A stretch of 61,294 nucleotides of DNA from Oscillospiraceae bacterium (GCA_015068245.1 SVKU01000015.1:1-61294); one strand, 5' to 3'; counted from the first letter of the stretch, positions 34,360-42,914 are shown. Notes: generated by a model from the sequence alone, not told the origin. Numbers and translations are program-made.

Positions 34360-34845
34360 CAACGTGACGTATTCTGCCAATCATGCTGTCATTGCGAGCC
34401 ATTGAAAATGGCATGGCAATCTGTTTGTTTCCCCTGTCATTGCGAGGAGATGCGAAAGCATCGACGTGGCAATCCGTTAAAAACGCTGTCATTTCTGAAC
34501 GTCAGGTCAGCAAGCTGTCCTATCGGAGAAATCCCCATCTTGTTATGCAACGGATTCTCACGTTGCTTTGCCCCTCAGAATGCCGCCTGCGTTGTGACGT
34601 TATACATCGTAGGGTCACGGCGTGCCGTGACCTCAAATCACGCACAACGCAGCGTGCTGCTCCGTAGGGGCGGCGTTTCGCCGCCCGCCGTCCACGCACA
34701 ATGTAACGTATTACACCGTAGGGCGGGGGCTTGCTCCCGCCGCAATTACGCACAAGGTGACGTGAGTATCGCAGGGAACGACGTCCTCGTCGTTCCGCTT
34801 CGGGCTGTCGAGGACGCCAGCCCCTACAACGCACAACGAATCCCA
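34360..34845. repeat. Large intergenic repeat cluster
   Basis: Holds GTCATTGCGAG modules (34390-34470), GGTCACGGCGTGCCGTGACC (near 34613-34632), GGGGCGGCGTTTCGCCGCCC (near 34667-34686), GGCGGGGGCTTGCTCCCGCC (near 34722-34741) and GAACGACGTCCTCGTCGTTC, with ACGCACAACG linkers. No gene is supported. Confidence 0.75.
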
Positions 34846-34860
34846 CTGAATTTCATGCTT

Positions 34861-35511
34861 TTACAAATCCAGCTTTTCAAAGGAACGTACAGCCTTGACT
34901 GTCGCAAAAATAGTTAACATAACATAAGAAATCAATCCAACAGCCAATACTGCCAGCTTAAGTGTAAAATACTCCGGATCCGGGGTATCAAGCCTGTATT
35001 TCATAAACGGCAGAATGTGTACTGCTGCCTCTGCTGCAGCAATATATAAAAACTGAATTATGCTCGCTGCCGCAAAACATTTACCAACCTTATTCGGGTC
35101 TTTATAATATGCTGTAAAAAAGACGAAATTGAATATTCCCATCATTACAAACGCCATGCCAAAAAGGGCTACGTTGGCGTCCATGCCTGCAAGATTTGCA
35201 CCAAGTGTGGGTATTTGCTTCCTCAGCATCGCAAAAACAGCAGCAAGCAAAAACTGCATCAGCTCTATCAGGACTGCAAACAGTATTCGAGCCCTAACGG
35301 TGTCTGATTTCTCAATCGGGAGGGTAGCGGTATACATAATGTCGTTGTTTTCTCTTGCGCCATGGCATGAAAAGAATATGCCAAGACTGCAATAAAAGAA
35401 TACAACATAGTAGGGGTAGTTGGGTATAAGCAGCATGGCTGCCAATCCCCAAAACAGGTAAACGGTGGGGTGAGTCACCAGCCGAAACTCTTTGTACAGC
35501 AGGTTTTCCAA
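34861..35511 (-). CDS. ABC-2 type transporter permease
   Basis: 216 residues, six hydrophobic helices, starting MENLLYKEFRLVTHPTVYLF, typical of the ABC2_membrane_5 family. The start is TTG at 35511, 1 base after the ATPase stop, with AAAGGAGG 9 bases upstream. It pairs with the ATPase gene before it. Such exporters often handle antimicrobial peptides or lipids; the substrate is unknown. A GTTAACATAA motif lies antisense to it at 34913. Confidence 0.85.
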   Translation of the reverse strand: MENLLYKEFRLVTHPTVYLFWGLAAMLLIPNYPYYVVFFYCSLGIFFSCHGARENNDIMYTATLPIEKSDTVRARILFAVLIELMQFLLAAVFAMLRKQIPTLGANLAGMDANVALFGMAFVMMGIFNFVFFTAYYKDPNKVGKCFAAASIIQFLYIAAAEAAVHILPFMKYRLDTPDPEYFTLKLAVLAVGLISYVMLTIFATVKAVRSFEKLDL

Positions 35512-35512
35512 A

Positions 35513-36364
35513 CTATTCAGCCTCCTTTTCCATGTGAACCATGATGTCTTCCAGAGTTGCAGCGGTTAAGTCCTGTGCCAAAACCGGAGCGTCTGTTCTT
35601 TTCAACAGACAGCTGTAGCCGCCTTTTATGCGTCTGATTCCAAGTGAAGCAGACTGTACAGCCTGTTGCTGAAGCTGCTCAGCAGTCAGCTTTGCTACAA
35701 CATATTGATTTACATAATCGCGCAATGCGCAGCTTGCCATTATGCGTCCGTTTTTGATGTATGTAATATCATCAGCGCATTTTTCCAGATCTGACGTGAT
35801 GTGGGTGGAGAATAAAACGGTAACACCCTTATCTGCGAGATTCAGAAAAACTTCCAGCAGATCCTCCCGGGATACCGGGTCAAGACCGGATGTGGGTTCG
35901 TCCAGTATCAGCAGCTTTGCGTTATGGGAAAGGGCAAGGGTCAGGGCATATTTGACTCTCATGCCCGCAGACAGCTGAGCAGGAGTTTTATTCTCACTCA
36001 GGGAAAACATTTCCATGTATCTCTTGTAAGCGGTATCATCCCAACTGCTGCCATACATTTTTCGTGTGGCTTTTGTGATGGTTTTCAGCTTGACTCTTGG
36101 ATAATAGTCTACTCCGCCGGCAACAAATCCGATGGAACGCTTTATTTCTAATTCGTTCTCTTTGAAACTGTTGCCCCAAAAGCATATTTCGCCGCTGTCG
36201 GGGTGAACGAGGTTCAGCAGGGATTTCAAAGTGGTGGATTTACCGGCGCCGTTACGGCCGATAAAACCCATAATATGCCCCTGCTGCAGGGAAAAGCTTA
36301 CATTGTCCAGCTTGAAGCCTTCGTAACTTTTGCAAAGATTATTAATCTGCAAAACTGTGTTCAT
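35513..36364 (-). CDS. ABC transporter ATP-binding protein
   Basis: 283 residues. Walker A is GRNGAGKST (36-44), the signature reads LSAGMR rather than LSGGQ, and Walker B is LLILDEPTSGLDP, followed by an H-loop in FSTHI. The C-terminal 75 residues are variable, as in YtrB/BcrA-type ATPases. It overlaps the AbrB-type regulator gene by 4 bases (ATGA) and is followed directly by the permease. Confidence 0.93.
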   Translation of the reverse strand: MNTVLQINNLCKSYEGFKLDNVSFSLQQGHIMGFIGRNGAGKSTTLKSLLNLVHPDSGEICFWGNSFKENELEIKRSIGFVAGGVDYYPRVKLKTITKATRKMYGSSWDDTAYKRYMEMFSLSENKTPAQLSAGMRVKYALTLALSHNAKLLILDEPTSGLDPVSREDLLEVFLNLADKGVTVLFSTHITSDLEKCADDITYIKNGRIMASCALRDYVNQYVVAKLTAEQLQQQAVQSASLGIRRIKGGYSCLLKRTDAPVLAQDLTAATLEDIMVHMEKEAE

Positions 36365-36636
36365 TTACCATCGCTTCCTTTCAGCCTGCCAAAAACAGTT
36401 TCGGTTATCTGGGCAAAAACGGTTTTCCTGGGTATGGCAAGACCTTGCTCATCGTCACCCAGCAGCAAAAGGGTGTCTCCCGGCCTTATGTCCATCAATT
36501 CACGTGCTTCCTTAGGTATGACTATCTGGCCTTTTTCGCCCACCTTGACAGTCCATGCGTGTTTGCCTGCGGGCGCAGGAGCTGCGCTGCCGTTTTGGCC
36601 CACTTCAAGTATCATTTCAAAATCTTTTTCTGACAT
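36361..36636 (-). CDS. SpoVT/AbrB-domain transcriptional regulator
   Basis: 91 residues. The SpoVT-AbrB swapped-hairpin domain lies at about 28-70 (VGEKGQIVIPKEARELMDIR, then PGDTLLLL). It is first in an operon with an ABC ATPase and permease, so it probably controls them. A GGTATAACTATACC palindrome overlaps its -10 box and is a candidate operator for self-control. AGGAGAG precedes the ATG. Confidence 0.9.
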   Translation of the reverse strand: MSEKDFEMILEVGQNGSAAPAPAGKHAWTVKVGEKGQIVIPKEARELMDIRPGDTLLLLGDDEQGLAIPRKTVFAQITETVFGRLKGSDGK

Positions 36637-36676
36637 GGGTAAACTCTCCTGTATGAAAAGTATGATTTGTATAACT

Positions 36677-36690
36677 GGTATAACTATACC
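36677..36690 (-). promoter_or_regulatory. Candidate operator over the abrB-type promoter
   Basis: Perfect inverted repeat GGTATA-AC-TATACC covering the -10 box of the minus-strand promoter. Probable binding site for the adjacent regulator (inference). Confidence 0.45.
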
Positions 36691-36711
36691 GCGAAATCAA
36701 GTGGTTGTCAA
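36683..36711 (-). promoter_or_regulatory. Promoter of the abrB-ABC operon
   Basis: Minus strand TTGACA (36711-36706), 17-base spacer, TATAGT (36688-36683). Near consensus. Confidence 0.85.
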
Positions 36712-36733
36712 TCGGCGTAATTAATGCTAAAAT
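36705..36733 (+). promoter_or_regulatory. Divergent promoter of ybaK-thiN
   Basis: TTGTCA (36705-36710), 17-base spacer, TAAAAT (36728-36733). Its -35 box overlaps that of the minus-strand promoter. Confidence 0.7.
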
Positions 36734-36758
36734 CTAAGCAGTAAACGGAGAGATGTAT

Positions 36759-37229
36759 ATGACAAAGACTAACGCCATGCGCCTGTTGGACGCAGCTAAA
36801 ATAGATTACCGTGTAACCGAATACGAGTTTGATGAATCCGACCTCAGCGGTACCCATGCAGCGGAGGTTATGGGTATGCCTGCGGAACAGGTGTTCAAGA
36901 CCCTTGTGGCCAGAGGCGACAAGACAGGTCCGCTGGTGTTCTGCATTCCCGTGGCACAGGAGCTTGACCTGAAAAAAGCAGCTGTGGTATCAAAGAATAA
37001 AAAGGTAGAGATGATACAGCTTAAAGAACTGCTTGGACTTACCGGCTATATCCGAGGAGGCTGCAGTCCCATAGGCATGAAGAAAAAGTACCCCACTTAT
37101 ATTGACGAAACGGCGGTACTTTTTGATGAAATCGGTGTCAGTGCAGGTCAGCGTGGAGTGCAGATGATGCTTGACCCTGAAAAGCTGGCACGGTATGTTC
37201 AGGCGGAGTTTGTGGATTTATGTGTATAG
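36759..37229 (+). CDS. ybaK: Cys-tRNA(Pro) deacylase YbaK
   Basis: 156 residues. Trans-editing enzyme that removes Cys wrongly loaded on tRNA(Pro). The fold pattern is clear: THAAEVMGMPAEQVFKTLVA, VPVA-type core, KKVEMIQLKELLGLTGYIRG, SPIGMKKKYPTYID. Start 36759 has GGAGAG upstream; the ATG at 36753 is too close to it. It overlaps thiN by 10 bases. A prolyl-tRNA synthetase gene lies 9 kb downstream. Confidence 0.9.
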   Translation: MTKTNAMRLLDAAKIDYRVTEYEFDESDLSGTHAAEVMGMPAEQVFKTLVARGDKTGPLVFCIPVAQELDLKKAAVVSKNKKVEMIQLKELLGLTGYIRGGCSPIGMKKKYPTYIDETAVLFDEIGVSAGQRGVQMMLDPEKLARYVQAEFVDLCV

Positions 37230-37870
37230 ATAAGATTTGTTATATAATAGGTGCGATGGCAAAAAGCCTGCCTGACATTTCCCGGGAAAACTGTTTTGTA
37301 ATTGCAGCTGACGCAGGCTATAAGGCATTGCAGGAAGTTAACATAAAACCTGATTTGGTTGTTGGAGACTTTGATTCGCTGGGTCATGTACCCGCAGGAG
37401 AAAACATCGTTCGCCACCCTGTTATGAAAGATGATACCGATATGATGCTGGCGGTAAAACTTGGGCTGGAGCGTGGTTTTACCCGATTTCATATTTATGG
37501 CGGTATGGGCGGCAGAACCGACCATACAATAGCCAATATCCAGACTCTTGCGTATATTGCAAACAGGGGAGCGTCTGCCTTCCTTTATGGCGACGGAGAG
37601 ATAATTACGGTAATTAAAAACGGCTTTATCAGTTTTTCGGCTGGAAGCGAAGGCACCGTGTCTGCCTTTGCCATGGGAGGTAAAGCCGAGGGTGTGTGTG
37701 AATCGGGACTGCTGTACGGTCTTGAAAACGCCGAACTTACTCCGGATTTTCCGCTGGGAGTCAGCAATGAGTTCACAGGCGAAGCTGCAGAGATAAGTGT
37801 CAGAAACGGCTTGCTGCTGGTGGCCTGGACTGACAAAGCTTTTCCTGTTGACGTTCAGTCGATTGAATGA
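37220..37870 (+). CDS. thiN: Thiamine pyrophosphokinase
   Basis: 216 residues. Transfers pyrophosphate from ATP to thiamine. Motifs: AADAGYKAL, PDLVVGDFDSLG, KDDTDMMLAVKLGLERG and GGRTDHTIANIQ (catalytic Asp-rich sites). The length matches the family. It overlaps ybaK, so the two are co-translated. No TPP riboswitch is seen upstream. One GTTAACATAA motif at 37337. Confidence 0.93.
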   Translation: MCIDKICYIIGAMAKSLPDISRENCFVIAADAGYKALQEVNIKPDLVVGDFDSLGHVPAGENIVRHPVMKDDTDMMLAVKLGLERGFTRFHIYGGMGGRTDHTIANIQTLAYIANRGASAFLYGDGEIITVIKNGFISFSAGSEGTVSAFAMGGKAEGVCESGLLYGLENAELTPDFPLGVSNEFTGEAAEISVRNGLLLVAWTDKAFPVDVQSIE

Positions 37871-37911
37871 TAAATTTAAATTGCTTTAAAATCTCAACAT
37901 AGGAGTATCCC

Positions 37912-38841
37912 ATGAAAATATATACCGAAATTTCCCAACTTATTGGCAGAACACCTCTTTTGAGACTGACCAATTACGAAAAAAAACATGGCATCAATGC
38001 CATGCTTCTTGCAAAGCTGGAAGCTTTTAATCCTGCAGGTTCTGCAAAAGACAGAGTTGCAAAGTCTATTCTGGATACTGCCGAAGCCGAGGGTAAGCTG
38101 CAAAAGGGCGGTGTGGTTATTGAACCAACCTCCGGAAACACAGGAATCGGCCTTGCTGCCATAGCTGCAGCCAGAGGATACAAAATGATTATCGTCATGC
38201 CTGATAACATGAGCCGTGAACGCCAGATGCTTATGAAAGCTTACGGAGCCGAACTGGTACTGACTCCCGGGGCACAGGGTATGTCCGGAGCCATTGCCAA
38301 GGCTGAAGAACTTCATGCGCAGATGCCCGGCAGCATAATCGGCGGCCAGTTTACCAACCCTGCCAATCCCAAAGCTCATTTTGAGACCACAGGCCCCGAG
38401 ATTTGGGAAGATACCGACGGCAAGGTGGATATTTTGGTTGCAGGTGTGGGTACAGGTGGAACGATCACCGGCACGGGAGAGTATCTTAAATCCAAAAATC
38501 CCAGTATCAAGATAGTTGGTTTTGAGCCTGCAGGTTCCGCAATTCTTACCGGCGGAAGTGCCGGAGCTCATGGACTGCAGGGAATCGGAGCGGGTTTCGT
38601 GCCGGAGATACTGAATACCGAAATCTACGATGAGATTATTACCGTAACCGATGAAGATGCCTATGGGGCAGGCAGAGAAATTGCCCGGAACGAAGGCTTT
38701 CTTGTGGGCATTACCTCCGGAGCCGCTGTCTGGACAGCTGAACAGCTGGCAAAACGGCCCGAAAACGCAGGCAAAGTCATTGTTGCCATGCTGATGGATA
38801 CCGGTGAGCGGTATCTGTCTACCCCCATGTTTGAAGATTGA
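37912..38841 (+). CDS. cysK: Cysteine synthase (O-acetylserine sulfhydrylase)
   Basis: 309 residues, PLP-dependent. Lys46 in NPAGSAKDR binds PLP; EPTSGNTGIGLA is the substrate loop and GTGGTITGTGEYLK the phosphate cup. It makes cysteine from O-acetylserine and sulfide. TAGGAG precedes the ATG. The acetyltransferase gene follows by 10 bases, so the two make one cysteine biosynthesis unit. Confidence 0.96.
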   Translation: MKIYTEISQLIGRTPLLRLTNYEKKHGINAMLLAKLEAFNPAGSAKDRVAKSILDTAEAEGKLQKGGVVIEPTSGNTGIGLAAIAAARGYKMIIVMPDNMSRERQMLMKAYGAELVLTPGAQGMSGAIAKAEELHAQMPGSIIGGQFTNPANPKAHFETTGPEIWEDTDGKVDILVAGVGTGGTITGTGEYLKSKNPSIKIVGFEPAGSAILTGGSAGAHGLQGIGAGFVPEILNTEIYDEIITVTDEDAYGAGREIARNEGFLVGITSGAAVWTAEQLAKRPENAGKVIVAMLMDTGERYLSTPMFED

Positions 38842-38851
38842 GGAATATGAA

Positions 38852-39688
38852 ATGGAATTTATACTTGAAACACTGGACAAAATTGATGAAATAGACAGAG
38901 AGTCCAACCTTCTTGGCGCAAAAAGTACCGAACCCATACCTGACCGCAAGGAAGTCATAGCGGTGGTCAAAGACGTTCAATCTCTGCTGTTTCCAAGATA
39001 CTTCAAAAGCTCCGTAAGCAACGACCGTGAAACTCTGATGTACACTGTCTACCGCCGCATCAAGAATCAGATACAGATGGCCTGCGATTTTTCCGGCGAG
39101 AACTGTTCCCTTGACCCGGATAAGGCGGCAGAACAGTTTATTAAGAGTCTGCCCGATATAAAGGAGTTGCTTATCAAGGATATCGAAGCCATCTACGAAG
39201 GCGACCCTGCTGCCATGACCAGAGATGAGGTTCTTATCTGTTACCCCGGATTCTATGCAATCTCCATCTATCGTATGGCGAATCTGCTGTATAAGATGCG
39301 TGTACCGCTTCTGCCCAGAATGATGACGGAATATGCCCACGAAAAAACCGGTATAGATATTCATGCCGGCGCAACCATAGGTGAATACTTCTTCATCGAC
39401 CACGGTACTGGCATAGTTATCGGTGAAACCACCATTATCGGCAAGCATGTCAAGCTGTATCAGGGCGTTACCCTTGGTGCAAAGAGCTTCGAACTGGACG
39501 CAGACGGCAACCCCGTCAAGGGAATCAAGCGTCATCCCGAGATCGGCGACAATACCATTATTTACGCCAATGCCACTATCCTCGGCGGCCAGACCGTTAT
39601 CGGCAAAAACTGCATCATCGGCGGCAACACCTGGCTTGTTTCCTCTGTGCCCGATGGATCTATGGTATATCATAAGAATGAGAATTAA
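38852..39688 (+). CDS. cysE: Serine O-acetyltransferase
   Basis: 278 residues. The N-terminal helical part is long, as in the EpsC-type group, and the C-terminal half is a left-handed beta helix with hexapeptide repeats (GIDIHAGATIGEYFFIDHGT; VIGETTIIGKHVKLYQGVTL). His in DIHAG and DHGTG are the catalytic region. It supplies O-acetylserine to CysK just upstream. Start 38852 has GAGGAA 8 bases upstream; a longer frame begins inside cysK. A terminator follows at once. Confidence 0.93.
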   Translation: MEFILETLDKIDEIDRESNLLGAKSTEPIPDRKEVIAVVKDVQSLLFPRYFKSSVSNDRETLMYTVYRRIKNQIQMACDFSGENCSLDPDKAAEQFIKSLPDIKELLIKDIEAIYEGDPAAMTRDEVLICYPGFYAISIYRMANLLYKMRVPLLPRMMTEYAHEKTGIDIHAGATIGEYFFIDHGTGIVIGETTIIGKHVKLYQGVTLGAKSFELDADGNPVKGIKRHPEIGDNTIIYANATILGGQTVIGKNCIIGGNTWLVSSVPDGSMVYHKNEN

Positions 39689-39691
39689 TAC

Positions 39692-39724
39692 AAAAAGGCA
39701 GAACGAAAAGTTCTGCCTTTTTTT
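39692..39724 (+). terminator. Terminator after cysK-cysE
   Basis: AAAAAGGCAGAAC with GTTCTGCCTTTTT, loop GAAAA. Confidence 0.95.
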
Positions 39725-39726
39725 AG

Positions 39727-39826
39727 GGGTCAGGGGTCAGGGGGGCAGTAGGGGCGACCTGTGGTCGCCCGTGTTGAAACGATTGGTTATGTGTGGATCG
39801 TCGAGGACGCTGGTCCCTGCCCCCTG
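39727..39826. repeat. Short repeat modules
   Basis: GGGGTCAGGGGTCAGGGGG and GTAGGGGCGACCTGTGGTCGCCC, plus GTCGAGGACGCTGGTCCCTG. Confidence 0.65.
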
Positions 39827-39828
39827 AT

Positions 39829-40647
39829 TCAATTCATCGCAGCACCGATAACGGTGCTGAACTGGGAATTATCCGGAATAATAAAGTTCATGCCAAACAT
39901 TCTGTTGAACACGTCGAAACAGTGTTTTGCCTGAGGAATGGTAGACAGTGAACCTGTAAGCACCACATCTTTTATGCCGTGGCTTCTGGCGGCAAAAATC
40001 GCCATCATGCCGATGGTTTCAAAAATCATGTTAATAATACCCAAAGCAATATCTGCCTTTTCTGCCATATCGCTGACCTTGCCGAAATTTGCGGCGGTCA
40101 TACTGTCCGGCAGGCTCAAACCATCGTCATCGTCGGCGGTGATGTCGGTTATTTTCAGATCGACCTTGTTTATATCGCCTTCGGCAGCCAACTTTGTAAT
40201 GCTGCGTATATCATCGGTTCCAAGCATCTGACGTGACAAACCCATAAGCGTGCCGCCCCCAACGCCGGTACCGCCCAGATAGTCGCATTTACCGTCCTTA
40301 TCTGCGTATACAAGAGCCGTACCTGTGCCCATACTTACGATAATGGCTCTGTCAAGGCCGGACAGGTAAAGCCCGCCCCGACCGATACATTCAAATTCAT
40401 TCAAATGACTGCATGGACGGTCATACAGGGAGTCCTCCACATAGGAAGAACCCACGCCGGTGACCATCAGCTCCTTGATATCGCTTAAAGCAAGCCCGTT
40501 TTCAAAGGTGAATCTGCCAAGCGCACCGTAAATGGAGGTGATTGGGTCAGTCGCTTTAATAAGTATGGGAGCCATCAGATTGCGCTCAGCATCGAAGCCA
40601 ACGATTTTTGTTGTGCTGCCGCCGATATCTATTCCCACTGAAACCAT
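39829..40647 (-). CDS. coaW: Type II pantothenate kinase
   Basis: 272 residues, ASKHA fold. Phosphate-1 loop VGIDIGGSTTK (4-14), IIVSMGTGTALVY and the Gly-rich YLGGTGVGGGTLMGLSRQML all fit the staphylococcal-type CoaW, the first step of coenzyme A synthesis. Start 40647 has AAAGGAAA upstream; a longer frame reads through an upstream inverted repeat and is not credible. The gene is alone on this strand. Confidence 0.9.
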   Translation of the reverse strand: MVSVGIDIGGSTTKIVGFDAERNLMAPILIKATDPITSIYGALGRFTFENGLALSDIKELMVTGVGSSYVEDSLYDRPCSHLNEFECIGRGGLYLSGLDRAIIVSMGTGTALVYADKDGKCDYLGGTGVGGGTLMGLSRQMLGTDDIRSITKLAAEGDINKVDLKITDITADDDDGLSLPDSMTAANFGKVSDMAEKADIALGIINMIFETIGMMAIFAARSHGIKDVVLTGSLSTIPQAKHCFDVFNRMFGMNFIIPDNSQFSTVIGAAMN

Positions 40648-40674
40648 AGTGTTGTTTCCTTTCGATGGAGTGAT

Positions 40675-40772
40675 TGCCTCTCCCTTTGGGAGAGGTGGTG
40701 CCGAAGGCACCGGAGAGGGAGCCCTCTCAGTCAGCTTCGCTGACAGCTCTCCCAGGGGGAGAGCCTGAAAAT
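40675..40772. repeat. Inverted-repeat element (CCTCTCCC type)
   Basis: Left arm TGCCTCTCCCTTTGGGAGAG, right arm GCTCTCCCAGGGGGAGAGCC, with inner CGGAGAGGGAGCCCTCTC and AGTCAGCTTCGCTGAC hairpins. It is related to the copy at 24440-24500. Confidence 0.7.
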
Positions 40773-40835
40773 CACCGCCATCATACCACACTGTTTCAAA
40801 AAAATAAACCCTTTGTTAACAAACAGTGAACCCCC

Positions 40836-40863
40836 TTGTAAAACGCCGGATTTTTGCTATGAT
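40836..40863 (+). promoter_or_regulatory. Likely hflKC promoter
   Basis: TTGTAA (40836-40841), 16-base spacer, TATGAT (40858-40863), 38 bases before the ATG. Confidence 0.6.
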
Positions 40864-40900
40864 TATGTCATGAAATACCAAAAAGGAGGAGTGTTCTCCA

Positions 40901-41944
40901 ATGGATGAAAACTATGGAAACTTTGGTGAAAATGGTTTTGGCGGCGAAAAGAAAAAACGCTCCAAACCTGATTTTTCCAAGCTGAAAAGAGTGATAATTG
41001 TTGTCCTTGTTGTGCTTGTTGTGGCCATGGCAGGTATGAGCTGCTGGTACACGGTTGATGACAAGCAGCAGGCTGTTGTTACCACTCTTGGCAAGATAAC
41101 CGACGTTACTGATGCAGGTGTCCATTTCAAGCTGCCTTTCGGCATACAAAAGGTGCAAAAGGTAAATGTCAACGTGTATCAGACCCTTGAACTTGGATAC
41201 CGCACTGACTATAGCAGCCAGGAAGGTTATACGGTTATTGAGGAAGAGAGCAAAATGATAACCGGCGACTATAATATAGTCAATGTGGAATTCTTTGTGG
41301 AGTATAAGGTGTCCGATCCCGAGAAATATCTGTTCGGTTCCTACGAACCGGAGCTGATACTCAAAAACCTTGTCCAGAGCCAGGTGCGAAACGTGGTTGG
41401 TTCAACCACCGTTGACTCTGTGCTTACCGACGGTAAGGAATCTGTCCAGCGTCAGGTCAAAGATCTGGTTACCGAAGTGCTCCAGCAGTATGATATCGGT
41501 CTTATGCTTGTAGACGTTAAGATACAGGACAGCGAACCGCCCACAGAGGAAGTTATCGAAGCGTTCAAGGCGGTTGAAACTGCCAAGCAGCAGGCGGAGA
41601 CAGTTGTCAACGAAGCCATGGCATATCAGAACGCACGGCTTCCCGAAGCTGAAGCCCAGGCAGATAAGCTGATCCAGAATGCAGAGTATCTGAAACAGAA
41701 CCGTATCAACGAAGCCGTGGAACAGGTGGCAATGTTTGAAGCCATGTATAAGGAATACAAAAACGATCCCGAGATAACCCGCAGCCGTATGTATTACGAA
41801 GCTATCTCTGAGCTGCTGCCGGGAGTTAAGGTATATATCGACGCATCCGAAGGCTCGGTGGAAACTATTTTGCCGCTGGAAAGCTTTGTTGATGCGCAGC
41901 CTGCTCAGTCGGTAGTATATGGTCAGCAGGGAGGTGCGCAATAA
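40901..41944 (+). CDS. hflK: HflK-like membrane protease regulator
   Basis: 347 residues. A Gly/Lys-rich N-terminus, one helix (about 30-52), an SPFH domain (YTVDDKQQAVVTTLGKITDV, FVEYKVSDPEKYLFGS) and an Ala/Glu/Gln coiled coil (about 215-290). HflK and HflC form a cage around FtsH in other bacteria. AAAGGAGG precedes the ATG. The stop overlaps the hflC start (TAATG). Confidence 0.9.
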   Translation: MDENYGNFGENGFGGEKKKRSKPDFSKLKRVIIVVLVVLVVAMAGMSCWYTVDDKQQAVVTTLGKITDVTDAGVHFKLPFGIQKVQKVNVNVYQTLELGYRTDYSSQEGYTVIEEESKMITGDYNIVNVEFFVEYKVSDPEKYLFGSYEPELILKNLVQSQVRNVVGSTTVDSVLTDGKESVQRQVKDLVTEVLQQYDIGLMLVDVKIQDSEPPTEEVIEAFKAVETAKQQAETVVNEAMAYQNARLPEAEAQADKLIQNAEYLKQNRINEAVEQVAMFEAMYKEYKNDPEITRSRMYYEAISELLPGVKVYIDASEGSVETILPLESFVDAQPAQSVVYGQQGGAQ

Positions 41945-42828
41945 TGAAAAAGACACTTGGTAAAGCTGTTCTTGTTATCGTCGTTCTGGCGATAGTCATA
42001 TGTCTTGCAGGTTCATTCTACACAGTTGATGAGAATGAATACGCCTGCACAGTCCGATTCTCAAAAATAATAAATACAACCGAAGAAGCGGGACTGCACT
42101 TCAAGGTTCCTTTCCTCGACAGTGTGCGCTATTTCCCCAAAGCTACCATGCTCTACGATATTGCGCCTTCCGAAGTGCTTACTTCCGATAAGCAGAACAT
42201 GACGGTAGACAGCTATGTCCTGTGGCGAGTGGACGACCCACTGCTGTTTTTCCAGACCCTCGGCTCCACCACCGTGGCAGAAAGCCGCCTTGATGCACTG
42301 ACTTACAATGCGCTGAAAAACATCATGGGCACTCTGGCTCAGTCCGACATTATCAACGAAGAGGACGCTTCTGCCAGAAACGATATCTACTCGGGAATCA
42401 GCACATCCGTTGATGAACTTGCGAAGAACTATGGCATAGATGTGGTTGACATAAAAATCAAACGCTTTGACCTGCCTGAATCCAACGAAAACGCTGTATA
42501 TAACCGAATGATATCTGAGCGTAACCAGATGGCAGAAAAATATGTGGCAGATGGCGAATATGAAGCATCACTTATCCGCAACGATGTTGACAAACAGGTT
42601 AACATAATAGTTTCAAACGCAGAAGCCGAGGCTGCCAAACTTGAAGCCGAAGGCGAAGCCACCTATATGCAGATGCTTGCCGATGCCTACGACAGCGACG
42701 ACAAGAAGGATTTTTATGAGTTCAATCTGGCTCTGGACGCTATGAAGAAGTCTCTCGGACAGGGAGAAAAGACCGTCATCCTGGGCAAAGACTCTGCATT
42801 GGCGCAGATAGTCTCCGGCGCAGAATAA
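41944..42828 (+). CDS. hflC: HflC-like membrane protease regulator
   Basis: 294 residues. An N-terminal helix (about 8-24), then SPFH domain (YTVDENEYACTVRFSKIINT; YVLWRVDDPLLFFQTLGS) and a coiled coil with AEAEAAKLEAEGEATYMQM. It partners HflK just upstream with a one-base overlap. Two RTTDACATAA motifs lie at 42445 and 42598. A perfect palindrome at 42915 may end the operon. Confidence 0.9.
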   Translation: MKKTLGKAVLVIVVLAIVICLAGSFYTVDENEYACTVRFSKIINTTEEAGLHFKVPFLDSVRYFPKATMLYDIAPSEVLTSDKQNMTVDSYVLWRVDDPLLFFQTLGSTTVAESRLDALTYNALKNIMGTLAQSDIINEEDASARNDIYSGISTSVDELAKNYGIDVVDIKIKRFDLPESNENAVYNRMISERNQMAEKYVADGEYEASLIRNDVDKQVNIIVSNAEAEAAKLEAEGEATYMQMLADAYDSDDKKDFYEFNLALDAMKKSLGQGEKTVILGKDSALAQIVSGAE

Positions 42829-42834
42829 ACGAAA

Positions 42835-42914
42835 TGATGAGGATTTGCTTTGCAAATCCATGATGAATAATGCAGGCTTCGCCTATGATGCGTTTTCTGC
42901 GAAAACATTAATGA
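42835..42914. repeat. ATGATG-type hairpin string
   Basis: A chain of small dyads: GGATTTGCTTTGCAAATCC, GCAGGCTTCGCC and GTTTTCTGCGAAAAC, joined by ATGATG/AATGATG spacers. It is non-coding. Confidence 0.6.

Larger units (their letters stand above)
8323..42607 (+). repeat. Dispersed oriented 10-mer RTTDACATAA (27 copies)
   Basis: GTT-type copies start at 13648, 13767, 19176, 19471, 19729, 22126, 23321, 23795, 24317, 27246, 28785, 29031, 30129, 31245, 31659, 31827, 34298, 34913, 37337, 42445 and 42598 on the plus strand and at 13288-13297 on the minus strand. ATT-type copies start at 8323, 8393, 20155, 30192 and 35708. The fourth base is A, G or T, never C; the base after the motif is never G. 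Copies occur in coding, antisense and intergenic DNA. None lies in 1-8 kb or 43-61 kb. Confidence 0.9.

Noticed and set aside
37871-37911. TPP riboswitch or T-box around thiN/cysK
   Set aside because: The gaps are too short and no conserved riboswitch core is present.
40901-42828. FloA/flotillin duplication instead of HflKC
   Set aside because: The two genes have the HflK and HflC order, lengths and one-base overlap and differ from the FloA pattern at 20186.
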